A stretch of 64,000 nt of DNA from Sepioteuthis lessoniana (GCA_963585895.1 OY757904.1:155029919-155093918), one strand, 5' to 3'. Counted from the first letter of the stretch, positions 52,481-62,735 are shown. The notes: generated by a model from the letters alone, not told the origin. Numbers and translations: made by a program.

Positions 52481-53270
52481 AGGAAAAAAAGATCACAGAT
52501 CTGGTCAATTAGAAAGAAATATTGATAGAATAAAAATAAATGACTATAAAATGAATATATAAAGGGAGGAACAAGAAAGCGAGAAAGATAAAGAAGTAGA
52601 GTAAATATTAGATAAAAAAGAGAGGGTGTGTCTTTGTATCTAAAATAGTTCAATTTTGCTGTTTGATTTACAAACAGTTCTCTTTAAACCATCCTAAACA
52701 AAGTCGAAATAGAGATCTTTTCTTTGTCGTATATTTATCAAGTGTACAGATTTCCCTGCACCCTTAACTCCACGAGAAACGGTTTCTGAATATCTATGCA
52801 AACTAATGAGGCGTTTTCTATCAAGATGAAAACGTATGTCAATTGCTTTCTGAAAGGGAACGTTAGGTCTTGGATACACAATTAGAACAAGATAGCGACG
52901 AATCAAACTAGGCTCTGCCATTAATCTTAAAATACAACCATAATTATAAGGAGTATTATATTTCTGCGTTTGTTTAAAATAAGATCTTTTTTTACGGCCA
53001 CAGAGACTGCCCTCGACTCTGCCGAATGACGTTATTTTGATTTATAGTCATTTAGTACGTAAGACTTTGTCTGGCACAAAGCCATAAGTTTTGAGTATAA
53101 AATTAGTATTGAAGTAGCACTGCCCTAATGATTAGATGGTTGTTATTTACTAAGCCTGTCTTAGACTAGACTGACACAAAAGGCCTTAAATTTCTTACTG
53201 TACCTTCTCTTAATAAGCTACGTCCCTTTAAGTACTATTTCCAAATGAAACTCCTTTTTTTAAAAAATAA
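52481..53270. other. Unassigned stretch containing a minus-strand open frame
   Basis: 52694-52921 on the minus strand is an open frame of 75 codons starting MAEPSLIRRYLVLIV, with LDRKRLISLHRYSETVSRGV and INIRQRKDLYFDFV at the end. Composition is more protein-like than most frames here, but I recognise no family and see no splice context. It may be an old exon or a repeat-derived frame. The rest of the stretch holds nothing named. Confidence 0.35.
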
Positions 53271-53275
53271 ACTTA

Positions 53276-53543
53276 CGTGGTGCCTACAATAAGTTTCCAG
53301 ACCTTTTTTTTTGTACAGGCATTTAAAATTGTCATAGACTCTTGAAAATTCACTATGTTATTGCTATACGTCGTATGAGTTGACTGACCAATTTTTGTGA
53401 ATTCAACTTCTAATGAACAGCTACAGTAGCAATTGGAATACACCCTACTAAAGCCTGATTGTCTCAGCTGGTGAATTTCAAAAATGCAATCTGGACGTGA
53501 GGACACGTTAGAAGAACGATATGCAATAAAATTCTGTTTTAAT
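53276..53543 (+). mobile_element. Mariner 5' fragment (copy 5 of the deleted subfamily)
   Basis: TA at 53274-53275, then the terminus CGTGGTGCCTACAATAAGTT, AATTGTCATAGACTCTTGAA, CTGATTGTCTCAGCTGGTGA and the start of the transposase (LEERYAIKFCF). It ends abruptly at about 53543, and everything 3' is missing. Confidence 0.9.
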
Positions 53544-53544
53544 C

Positions 53545-53990
53545 AAATTTCAGGTTGCTCATAGTACTTGCTGTTATTCCTCATATAAGTACTAAACTAG
53601 GTCTTTCCTAACTTTGATAATAGTCATGTCTTTGCACATAGTTTTATGGTTTCAAGTAACTAAGTAAACAAGGAACTTTTCTTAAAACAAATAATTCTGA
53701 TTTATATGATGTCAAGAGTTCCTATCGAATATGAATAATTTGCAAACAAATTTTTTTTCTCATAGATTGGACCCTAAGTAGAAATGCCACTCCAGGCCAG
53801 AGTGAAAATGGTTGTAATGTTGATTGAAGGGTTACTCCGCACTCTCTTGAGATTCAGAACTGGAATCTCACCATCAGATGCACTTAGTGTCTTACCCAGG
53901 ATCTCTCCCCACTTTTTAAGAATGTCTTACCCATCTGCAGTGGATACGGTCTGAGTACTCAAAGCCCCTCATGGCTGCTTAACTTTAGGG
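53545..53990 (-). repeat. Family D type-2 copy, reverse
   Basis: Inverted units (TTTGCACATAGTTTTATGGT, TTTCAAGTAACTAAG, TATATGATGTCAAGAGTTCC), then the inverted head (CACTCCAGGCCAGAGTGAAA, GAACTGGAATCTCACCATCA, CTTACCCATCTGCAGTGGA). Confidence 0.75.
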
Positions 53991-54049
53991 ATCTGGTAGG
54001 AACCAGTAATATAGTGGGATTTAAACGTAAACCTCCAAATTTTTAATCC

Positions 54050-55192
54050 TAACTCAACGGCGATACTTTAATACTAAACAAGTCTATTGCAGTAAAAATT
54101 TTCGTCACGAACATACGAACTGCTATTTTAGTGTCACGGATACGACAATAAAATGCATCCAGTGTTGAGGCACCAATTCCGAAACAAGAGTAGCCTTTTA
54201 TATTCATGACCTCAAGATTTATTCGAAGTGCTACTACATGTAAGGGACAAATAGATCTTTTTGAAAATGATAAGTGTTGAATAGAAAGATTGGAAACTTT
54301 ATTGCTGTATGCACACAAATGTTTATTATCAAACAGGATTAACTACATAATTGTGTATAAATTATTAGTATTATAGAGGAATACTTTATACCATATAAAC
54401 CCCAGCGGGCTGGGACAGAAGAATAACTCGACCACATCTCTACACTGTGGTTAGACACTTTCCTTCAACGTGTATACTGGATATGACACTGAATGGCATC
54501 TAATGTTGAGGTTGCGGTCATGGGTTTTGGGTAATGTGGAATACCCCTTCACTGCCATTACTCCCTTACTCTTGCTTGGATTAGTAGTATCTTTTAGGGT
54601 CCCATCTATGGGTCAAATATAACGGTTTGACCATTTAAATGTGTGCAAACAAATGACTAATGTTAAAGTGAAGCTTTAGTGTTATGTTGCAATAGTTGAA
54701 ACCATTTAATTGTGTAAACGAATGAATATTGTTGAATAGAATTGAATAGCAGTACTTGAAATCATTTAACTGTGTGCAAATAAAACTATTAGAGTTAACA
54801 ATACTTGAAACCTCTTTACAGTATGCAAACAAATGATTAATATTAGATAGAATTATTAGCATTTGATTGTAATGCTTCAAACCACTTGTGTGCTAACAAA
54901 TTAGGTCTAATTGACTTAAAAAGGAAATTATCTACAAACTATTCACTTATAAATCATACGTGTATAACAATTAACCTACGTGTAAACAAATGATTGATGG
55001 TAAATCGAATCATTAATTTTGCATCACAATAGTTGAAAGAAATTAACTGTGTGCAAACAAAAGAGCTCTTGCTTGTTTAAAATGTTACCTCCAAAGTATT
55101 CGTTTACAAATCCTATATTTAATATATGTATAAACAGGCTTTGACATTAAATAACCCACAAATAACATACAACGCAACCAACCTTATAACTG
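54050..55192 (+). repeat. Family D type-2 copies, one near-complete
   Basis: A degenerate head at about 54125-54330 (TGCATCCAGTGTTGAGGCAC) precedes a better one at 54395-54620 (GGATATGACACTGAATGGCA, GTCCCATCTATGGGTCAAAT). Then come at least six type-2 units to ~55090 (TTGAAACCATTTAATTGTGT, AAATCATTTAACTGTGTGCA) and a tail (GCTTTGACATTAAATAACCC) ending near 55190. This is the clearest type-2 array in the window. Frames over it are incidental. Confidence 0.8.
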
Positions 55193-55194
55193 TG

Positions 55195-55444
55195 CAAACC
55201 AATATTTATTGAAATGTTCTATCAAATGGTATTTTGAAATACCTCTTCACACTGTTGATGTGGGTCATGATACACCTATTGTAGTCTCTGATATGATGAT
55301 AATAATAATAATCTGCATCTGTTAGTGAGGCTACAGTTCAGAAGCTCTGGGAACATTGCAATTAAACTTCATCGCCATTACTCCCAGGTTCACTCTGATC
55401 TAGAGAGGTGTTCCCAGTTATAATAAATAGATCTGTTTAAAAAT
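55195..55444 (+). repeat. Family D head (left part of a split copy)
   Basis: TGTTAGTGAGGCTACAGTTC, TCGCCATTACTCCCAGGTTC, ACTCTGATCTAGAGAGGTGT, then AAAAATTATTTGTATT where the reverse SINE-C starts, the same point as at 43252. Confidence 0.7.
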
Positions 55445-55740
55445 TATTTGTATTGGTTTGATTTCTTTGTTTTATGGCACATCAACCTTCGTGGGTAATT
55501 TCTTGCCAAAACCATCCTTATAGAAGAACAGTGGTGCTGCTATTTAATCCATATTTGAGAGGATAAGGATCTTCATGCCTTTCTTAAGGGTATATAGTGG
55601 GACTATTTCATAAATAGCAAGACAGAAAGATAAGGAATTTCATACATTTCCCAAAAGGGAATATAATGTGACCGGAGATCGAACTCGGTTACTGTGATAT
55701 CGCAGTCAGACTCGTTAGCCACTACATCACGGGGACTCTC
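55445..55740 (-). mobile_element. SINE-C inserted in family D, with internal duplication
   Basis: GGTTTGATTTCTTTGTTTTA, CAACCTTCGTGGGTAATTTC, CATGCCTTTCTTAAGGGTAT. A second GATAAGGAATTTCATACATT shows that the core is partly duplicated. Head GAGATCGAACTCGGTTACTG with TAGCCACTACATCACGGGG. Confidence 0.82.
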
Positions 55741-55895
55741 GCCCAAATGTTTTATGTGAAAAGAATGCAAAGGAAAGTTGAAAGTATAATTATAATTATA
55801 ATCAAATTTATTAACGAATCAAATTTCGGCTTAAAATGACTCATAAGGAGTTGATATGCCGTTAAATAAACCTAACCAAGTCAAACCAAATAACT
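55741..55895 (+). repeat. Family D tail (right part of the split copy)
   Basis: AAAGAATGCAAAGGAAAGTT, AAAATGACTCATAAGGAGTT, GATATGCCGTTAAATAAACC. Confidence 0.65.
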
Positions 55896-55929
55896 CGCTA
55901 CTTTACTGTAAAGTGTTATTCATACTAAC

Positions 55930-56060
55930 TAAATTTACCTCGTTATACTCCCAGCTACGGATTGAATAGTACTACTAGTGTTCTTCTACAAGGATGGCTA
56001 TGGCATTAAATAACCCAAGAAGGTTGATATGCCATCAAAAAAGAAACAATACAATAAACT
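55930..56060 (+). mobile_element. SINE-C, 3' half
   Basis: CTCCCAGCTACGGATTGAAT, GGCATTAAATAACCCAAGAA, GGTTGATATGCCATCAAAAA plus AGAAAC. The tRNA head is lacking. 56060-56580 holds nothing recognised. Confidence 0.8.
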
Positions 56061-56629
56061 CTTTATAGCACAGACATAAAAGTGTAACAGGGATCTATGA
56101 TGTTTACTAAGAATAAATTAATCTGGCACTCAGTGAGGATATAACTCAACATTGCATTTGAGAAGAGATCTTATTTACGGTTAGTTTAGTCTGGCACAAG
56201 GCCGCAAATATACGTCACAGTGAGGATGGAACTAACACTAGTAGTAATAGTATGCGAGATTTTCATGGCAACTATTGTTTCAGGGTGAGTCGATGAGTAG
56301 CTAATAGATAGCACTGACTGTGATAACCAGATCATATTTTCAGCTGAAGACAATTCATCACAGAAGCTTTCTAATATTAGATCTAAAGGTTATGATAGGT
56401 ATCTTGATTAGTAACTTAAGCCTTCCTTTCGGGACGTAAACAAAAGAGTCCGTAAGAGGCTTTGGGTGTGATATGTCACTACAAATAGTTGGTGTTCACG
56501 AGAGTAGAAGCTCAAAGATGAGGATTGGTAAAAAAAACGTAGAAAGTAAAAGCATTTCTTTCTTTTGATTCTCTAAGATATTTGGTACTCACAAAAGAAC
56601 TGTCTTTTAATGTCAACCAATTCATATCT

Positions 56630-56684
56630 ATCTCAGTCTCTTCATATCTATCTATCTATCTATCTATCTATCTCAATCTCTTCA

Positions 56685-56742
<58 letters not shown>

Positions 56743-56810
56743 AGTCTCTTCATATCTATCTATTTACCTATCTATCTCAGTCTCTTCATATCTATCTATC
56801 TATCTATGAC
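56630..56810. repeat. (TATC)n arrays in a longer period
   Basis: Blocks of TATC repeats are separated by CAGTCTCTTCATATC-type spacers at about 56632, 56684, 56743 and 56780, so the array has a higher-order pattern. The Tyr-Leu-Ser-Ile frame over it is an artefact. Confidence 0.93.
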
Positions 56811-56814
56811 TGAA

Positions 56815-57010
56815 TATAAGTCATTAGTGTAAGATAAGAATACTTCAAACGATTTGTGTACAAATTATTTGTATTAGATCGGAATACTTGATATCATATA
56901 ACTGTGTGCAAAAAACAATCAGAAAAAATATAAATATAAACGTAGAAAATACATGACTGTTGGCATAAAATAATCACTGACCAGTGAACATGCTATTAGA
57001 ATCACACGAA
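56815..57010 (+). repeat. Family D type-2 units and tail
   Basis: ATACTTGATATCATATAACT, GTGTGCAAAAAACAATCAG, GGCATAAAATAATCACTGAC, CAGTGAACATGCTATTAGAA. Confidence 0.68.
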
Positions 57011-57084
57011 AGTTTAAAAAATCGAAATTAGAAGTATCTCTGGAGGCAACACCATGCAAAACAGCAACTGTACTGGCACTAACC

Positions 57085-57356
57085 ACCCATCACGAAAACC
57101 ATCCAAATTAGACGAACCAGACATGCAGGACACCGCTGTAGAAGTAAGGCTGAACTCATTAGCAATGTACTTCTGTGGTCCCTTCACACGGATGAGCAAG
57201 GGTTGGATGACCAGCTAGAACCTATCTACAGCAGCTCTGAGCCGATACAGGATGTATCCTGGAAGACCTGTCGGGAGGGATGAACGAAAGAGACGGGTGG
57301 CGAGACAGGGTCAGGGAAATCCGTGCAAGCAGAACATGATGATGATGATGATGATT
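57085..57356 (+). pseudogene. RTE-like LINE, 3' end, 5'-truncated
   Basis: Across frames: TCRTPL near 57122, VVPSHG, PARTYLQQL, ADTGCILEDL, then GGMNERDGWRDRVREIRASR and a stop. It ends in an ATG repeat (57337-57352), as the copy at 35907 does. Several stops interrupt the upstream part. Confidence 0.78.
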
Positions 57357-57394
57357 GAGAGATATTTCAGAACCTTATTAAACTACCCCTATAC

Positions 57395-58080
57395 TCGGTT
57401 GGGGTTGTAGAATACGCTGACTGCATCTCTACAGTGGAGTAAGACCTCTTAACGTGTGTTTTAGGTATGGAACTAAACTGAATGTGATGATGTACCTCCA
57501 GTCCCAGAGCTTTGGGGGATGTCGAGTTGCTTTTCATTGCCGTAAACTCTCGGGTACACTATGACCAGTTAGGGTTTCATCTATGGGTCAAATTGAACAG
57601 TGCAATCATTTAATAAGGGTTATTATAATTAGTTATTTGAAACCATGTAGACGTCTGCAGATTGTTTATATGAGGTAGGAATATTCGATAAATAAAATCA
57701 TTAATGTTAGCCATATTTGAAATCATTTAACTGGGTGCAAACAAATAAGTTAAAACAAGCCGTTTAAAAATAAAGTTACCTATTGTTGTGGCCCCGGAAA
57801 GGGTCACTAATGAAAACACAAACACGGATATTAGATAACAGATTATATTACACAAGAAAGATAAAGTTACATAGAAAAGGCAAGAAGTCTCGCACTGTTC
57901 GGATAACACCGATATTGATCTGCCTCTCTTGCAGCGAAATCTCTCAGTACTAATAACGGTGAGAAGAGTCCATTATGGTGATATGGGTAAGGCTCCCACA
58001 ACACTTATATGTATTTACGGGATTTGGCATGAAATAACCTAAATGTGCCATAAAACCCGACCAACGATCCAAACAACCTC
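57395..58080 (+). repeat. Family D copy split by a TG...CA element
   Basis: The head starts at 57397 (TCGGTTGGGGTTGTAGAATA) with CTACAGTGGAGTAAGACCTC and CATCTATGGGTCAAATTGAA. Type-2 units run to 57783 (TTGAAACCATGTAGACGTCT, AATCATTTAACTGGGTGCAA). The tail resumes at 58004 (GGATTTGGCATGAAATAACC) to about 58080. Confidence 0.78.
57784..58003. mobile_element. 220-bp TG...CA element inside family D
   Basis: It starts TGTTGTGGCCCC and ends GGCTCCCACAACA, giving imperfect inverted ends and the TG...CA boundaries of LTRs. The flanks are CCTAT and CTTAT, a possible 5-bp TSD with one mismatch. It interrupts a D element, so it is an insertion. It may be a short solo LTR or a small TIR element. No coding capacity. 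Confidence 0.55.
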
Positions 58081-58084
58081 AAGA

Positions 58085-58420
58085 GTCCTTAAAAGACTAA
58101 ATTTAATCAGACTGTCCCCATAAATAAACAAAGGCCTCCCCACCCGAGGAAGATGTCGCCAATTTCTCTTAAATTTCTAGTCATTTATCTTATCTGCGTG
58201 TCAACTGACCTGGTCATTTATTTATTTATTGATCCATCCATTTTTATCCGTTAAATAGTTTTTCCCCATATAAACTGCTTTTAAGCACAATTCTGCCAAA
58301 TTTGAATTTTCTACAATCTACTCATTTGTAACAAGAATAATTTGTACCCTGAAACAGAAGGCTTAAAAGAAGAACCAATTTTAAGCTATTGGAAACCACG
58401 CAATACAACATCACTCTAAC
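58085..58420. other. Unassigned stretch
   Basis: No gene or repeat recognised. Confidence 0.5.
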
Positions 58421-58424
58421 ATAC

Positions 58425-58635
58425 TGAGGAGGGTGCGGAAAAATTAAGAAAATTTGTTGTCACCAGATCTTCATTGTTGGCCACTAGATATTACTAATGT
58501 AAAACTCAGTAAGTATAAATGATAAACTATTCGGACAACGACATTACAACAATACAGGGTGTTTTTTTTGTATCGAGAAGACTTGTTGTCACTTGATCAC
58601 TAATAAATGCCACTGATAGTTTATGTTCTGAAAGT
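58425..58635 (+). pseudogene. RLE-type LINE, extreme 3' fragments (two)
   Basis: GGAGGGTGCGGAAAAATTAA, GAAAATTTGTTGTCACCAG and ATGTAAAACTCAGTAAG match the 3' end at 18350-18440. A second, shorter repeat of the same text starts at 58558 (GGGTGTTTTTT then AGACTTGTTGTCACTTGATC). Confidence 0.6.
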
Positions 58636-58674
58636 TCAACGGGTACAAGTGAAAATATAACCATGTTTATTTAG

Positions 58675-58941
58675 TTACACAAAAAGAAAGAAATAAAATA
58701 AACCATCTTCAAAGAGTTTTCGAATTACAGATCCAGTGGCAATCTGTAAGAACGTGGAATAATTTGAATATAGCCTTGACCAGACGCCATGTTCGCGTAT
58801 CAGTCTCTCCCTTTTCTTATCAAACAGATCGATATTTCTGTTCCGTGTCACAATGACCCAGGTTGAGTGCACGCCAACATCAAATAATACTGTTTCCGGC
58901 TTGGTACATACGTGGCAGTGATCAATGAATTTAAATGTCAT
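58675..58941 (-). other. Unrecognised open frame, 88 codons
   Basis: Starts MTFKFIDHCHVCTKPETVLF and has VGVHSTWVIVTRNRNIDLFD, KKRERLIREHGVWSRLYSN and a Phe-rich end. The Cys-x-x-Cys and the basic stretch look protein-like, but I recognise no family. It lies just downstream of a LINE fragment, so a retrotransposon origin is possible. I cannot tell whether it is a remnant exon or chance. 58945-59370 holds nothing named. Confidence 0.3.
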
Positions 58942-59369
58942 TGTTGCTAAGTTTTAGTTTTTTTTTTTCAGATCAATCGTTGATATTGTTTAGGGTGTTA
59001 GGACAGGCTGTCTACTAGGAAAGCCTGAACAATTAATTTGTACTGCTTCAAAAAGAGATGTTTCAGATAAAGTATTTTTGCATCTCAGTATTGCCTAATA
59101 AAAGAGATGTTATTGTCGAAAAGTTCTCGGTCCGAGCCAGAAGGGAATGAACTATTGCTACAAAACATACTTGCATTTTTTAATATCTATCCTAGATATC
59201 TTAAATAGTTAAAGAAAAAGACCATTTAAAATAAAAACAAAAGTTATTCTATTCTTGGTTGGAGCGAGATCGTTTTAGAAATCTCCTCCCGTGAGAAGTA
59301 CATACAATTTAGAGGTCACACAAAGCTCTAGGAATTGGAATTGATGACCCAAGCATAAATCCGGAACCA

Positions 59370-59545
59370 GGCTACTTGCGTTTTACTTCACATTGGTTCC
59401 GTCGAGAAAGGCATGAATCTATCTGTTCTCCCCAACTCAGCTTTTGGTTGATAGTTGGGCAGACTGGTTCTTTAACCCGGGTTAGGCAACCAGTCTGACA
59501 GTGTCACCTAGTGACCGTGGTAAAGGAGTTGGATGAATATATGCC
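59370..59545 (+). mobile_element. SINE-B, degenerate
   Basis: GGAACCAGGCTACTTGCGTT, GTCGAGAAAGGCATGAATCT, TTGATAGTTGGGCAGACTGG, TTAGGCAACCAGTCTGACAG, GGTAAAGGAGTTGGATGAAT. Confidence 0.7.
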
Positions 59546-59579
59546 TAAAATTTAGCTTACAAATTGTTACTCCTTTCCC

Positions 59580-60760
59580 ATTAAAATTATTTCATTCCTT
59601 GTGAGTCTTTTACATCAGTCTTAGCTGGTGGTCTTTCACTGGATTCTGATCGACAACGAGTCTCCTCAAGTCTTCAGGACTCTTTTGAGAACTCTCAAAC
59701 CAATCTTAACAATGCTGTAGTCTGGACGGTCTGGATTCTTCTTCTGATATCCATTTCTTCCTATCCTCTTTTCAAGCCTTTGTGGACCATTCAAAGCGTA
59801 CCAACTATAATTGGTATTTCCATCATGTTCCACAGCTTTTTTGAGATCACAGTATTTGTTTATCTTTTTGCTTTTATTTATTTTTACTCTACGATTGACC
59901 GGAATGGAAAAATCCAAACGACTGCAAGGGTCTATAAAGGATTTTGAAAAGGGAGAAGATCCAAATTAACGAAGTAGTTGGGCAACTTTTCGCCTTTTCA
60001 GTCTCTTTGATCGATTCTGGACGGGATAAGTGTTTTTTTTTCTTTTTTGTGAATTATCACTAGGTCTTGTCTTTTAGCCGGAATAAGGGGATCCGTTTAT
60101 ATCTTAAAATCCAAGAGAAATTTATGAGTCTCATTTTCGGGAATGGATTCTGATTTGTGCATTTACCATATGATAGCATGGTCAAATTTCTATCTCTTTC
60201 ACAATTCCGTGTAGATCACCTTTCCCTCTCAGTTCTCTTAATGTGCAAATTTGCTGCATTCACTTATAATAATCATTTCATACTTTCTCCGCATATTATA
60301 CTCTTGCTATCTCCTTGTGTCTTCTGGATTTCCGCTTTAACATAATTGGTACTTATGGCGTTGTTTCGTGCTGCTATTAGTAGAGACTCATGTTCTCTCT
60401 TTCGTAGCTATTTACATGTCTTCTCGTGGGCAATCTCGCTCGTTTGTTGCTTGAAATATCCATACAGTTGTTTTTCTTCCTATTTCTGTTTCCTAGTTTT
60501 TGTTATTTTTCTCTCTGTAATTATGTTGCGAATGTTGTTACTGGGTGCTGCAATCAGTTTTTCTTTGCTCTTTAAATGTAGAAGTACTTGTTTTGATGCA
60601 TCAATGAAGGTGAGTCCTCATCTTTATTTTTTTTTTCTTTTGAACCATACTGTCTGTCAATAATATCCTCCGGTCAATGTCTCCGAGTTTATCATTTGTC
60701 CAAATATCTTATAAGGGGACTATGCAGGTGTTAATCCCTTGATGAGATTTCTTCTAAAGA
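59580..60760 (-). pseudogene. RLE-type LINE, longest copy (post-RT to 3' end)
   Basis: On the minus strand, in element order: FIDASKQVLLHLKSKEKLIA and KWEEKQLYG-like text, EIAHEKTCK, ESLLIAARNNAISTNYVKAE, QKTQGDSKSIICGESM (degraded Cys/His knuckle region), then 59960-59600 IPVNRRVKINKSKKINKYCD, LKKAVEHDGNTNYSWYALNG and RVLKRVLKT. It overlaps the order established by the fragments at 47643 and 46325, so together they define one family. Stops, frameshifts and indels are many. The RT domain proper is not in the window. Confidence 0.72.
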
Positions 60761-60879
60761 CCTTGTTCCTCAGGAGTATTCTTTTCTTTTCTTCATCTCT
60801 TCTTGCTTGATGGTGTCTGCTTCCATCATTCTCAACTACTTGCAGTTTTCCTTCTCTCCAAGCGTTATTATTATTTCAT

Positions 60880-61235
60880 TCCTAGCAAGTTTTTCAGACC
60901 GAACTTATGGTCTTTCCCTGGATTTTGAGTGATAGCAAATCTCAGATCTCCATAACTCTTCTCAGTATTCTAGCCTATCTCAGCAATGCTATAATCTGGG
61001 TGGTATCGATTATTCCTCTGATTTCAAATTCCTTCTCCAAGCCCTTGGGAACCGTTCCGATTGCAGCAGATACCTTGACCTTCATATTCCACAGCTTTTT
61101 TTTTAGTTCTATGGCAAGGTCTAGGTACTTGTTTATTTTTCGCTTTCTTTTCTTTTCACTCTGTGTTTCGCTGGAGTGGCAAAATTCCCAAGACGGCAAA
61201 GTCCCTTTTTTGATTTGTTTGTTATGCCTCCATAT
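60880..61235 (-). pseudogene. RLE-type LINE, C-terminal fragment, second copy
   Basis: The minus frame reads KRKINKYLDLAIELKKKLWN, MKVKVSAAIGTVPKGLEKEF and EIRGIIDTTQIIALLR, then a 3' end resembling that at 59630 (TCCAGGGAAAGACCATAAG against CCAGTGAAAGACCACC). The plus frame of 116 codons over it is antisense. Confidence 0.75.
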
Positions 61236-61269
61236 ACATTTCTTGCTTTTATCATAATCTCACGTCAAC

Positions 61270-61868
61270 CTTTAAAAAATCATTGCATAGAATACATAAA
61301 TTATTGATGTAATATTTATATACAGATCAAATTCGATTAAGTAATTCATCCAATAGTTCCCAAAAAATGCCCTCTTAAATTCTTTTTCCGGCCATTTTTT
61401 CGGAAATCATCCAATTTAATCTTTTTTTTTTCGTACTATTTTTGCTTTTGATTTGATTAGGCAATTTGCTCCCAAAATACATTACAAAAGAAAAAAAACA
61501 CACTCCGCGAAAAAAAAAAAAAAAAAAATACAAAAAAAAAAATAAAAATAAATAAATAAACCGGAAAAAAATTGGTTCCTAGACTTAGTTTTAGAAATTT
61601 CTTATGACAGTAAATTTCCACTTCGAGGAGAAATATAGAAAAACTGTCTTCCATAGGGAGAAATCCCATTTATTATTTTGAAAGTTTCGATTAAATCATC
61701 TCTCATTCTTCCTTTTAGCAAAATAGTTAATCCTATATTCTCTTATATCTCCTTATAATTGCAATCTTTTACTTTTTTATAATTTTGGTCACTCTCCTTT
61801 GTACGCCCTCTAATCTGAATATTACTCTCCAATTTCCGTGTGTCGACTTTGCAGCCCAGGCCTGAGTA
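61270..61868 (-). pseudogene. CR1-like LINE, RT-distal C-terminal part
   Basis: Minus translation has YYTQAWAAKSTHGNWRVIFR, LEGVQRRVTKIIKK, LSK-MGFLPMEDSFSIFLLE and VEIYCHKKFLKLSLGTNFF. The 'LEGVQRR-TK' block plus the later 'DDLIETFKI'-like block are hallmarks of CR1/L2-type LINEs after the RT. A poly-T/poly-A slip lies near 61510-61550. It parallels 32345-32790. Confidence 0.72.
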
Positions 61869-61869
61869 T

Positions 61870-62136
61870 AATATAGTTTTTGTTTACAAGCAGTTAAATG
61901 TCAAAACAGTTCTATTTCAAACAATTCAGTTTCGCATAAGTACACAGTTTAATTCTATTTGACCCATATCAGATGCTACCAGTACGGGTCAGAGTGGACC
62001 TGGGAGTAATGGCAATAAAGGTATCACTGCATTCTTGAAAACTCCAGCATTACTGGAACCTCACCATCAGATTGTTTAGTGTCATATCAGGACACTCGTT
62101 AGAAGGTGTTACTCCACTGCAGAGAAGCAGTCGATG
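61870..62136 (-). repeat. Family D copy, reverse, 3' side of a split copy
   Basis: Inverted type-1 text (AGTTAAATGTCAAAACAGTT, CAATTCAGTTTCGCATAAGT) and inverted head (GACCCATATCAGATGCTACC, GGTCAGAGTGGACCTGGGAG, GGAACCTCACCATCAGATTG). It stops at 62136 and resumes at 62696 with TATTCTACAGCCCCAGCCGA to 62730. Confidence 0.85.
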
Positions 62137-62691
62137 TGTGACAATACCCCTTTGCCCCCCCCCAGTACATCAACTTCTTAATCATTTCACTTCTTGGCCG
62201 GTGATCATCTAATGGTTCCGATAGGGGTATCGCACATTTCTTCATGGCTACAAGAAATAAAATCAAGGGAGTGGGAGGAAAGAACAAAGAATAAACGAAC
62301 AATATGGGCTTGGGTTAACTCAAGTGCAAGAAGGTTAAGTTGTGACACTCTGCATTCATTATGCATATGTAGACTATCGCTAGCGTGGATTTCTGGCGAA
62401 ATTTCTACAAAGCTACTAGGAATGCCAACCCATCTTGACCGGTCTTCCCTCACTGCTCTGGACTCTCTCACATGCCGACTGGTCTCTTCTGCTGTCCAGT
62501 GTCGACTGCCAACTGCCACTCTGCATCTCCCTCGCCAACTCCTTCTGTGGGTTCCTTCTTCCATCTCCCTCTCGCGTTCCCTAACCCACTTCCAGTCACG
62601 GCTAAGATCGCGGGCTCAGGCCTTTGTTTGGTTTCGCGCCAAAACAGACAAAGTGATCGTCTGCTTAGCGGACCACCCACATAGTGTCACA
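62137..62691. mobile_element. Solo LTR (555 bp) with 4-bp TSD
   Basis: It begins TGTGACAATACCCC and ends ATAGTGTCACA, so it has TG...CA ends within an inverted TGTGACA. GATG lies directly outside on both sides (62133-62136, 62692-62695). Removing the insert restores the family D head across the site. GC-richer, C/T-rich interior. A 4-bp TSD and these ends fit a Gypsy-type solo LTR; that clade is inferred. The 183-codon plus frame and the 119-codon minus frame lie inside it and I do not regard them as genes. A promoter role for the LTR is possible but not shown. Confidence 0.85.
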
Positions 62692-62735
62692 GATGTATTC
62701 TACAGCCCCAGCCGACAGGGCAAGTTTACAACTGG
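62692..62735 (-). repeat. Family D 5' end, reverse (other side of the split copy)
   Basis: After the GATG duplicate, TATTCTACAGCCCCAGCCGA and CAGGGCAAGTTT complete the inverted D head. Confidence 0.85.

Noticed and set aside
60907..61257. 116-codon plus-strand ORF
   Set aside because: Antisense of a LINE C-terminal domain that is clearly readable on the minus strand.
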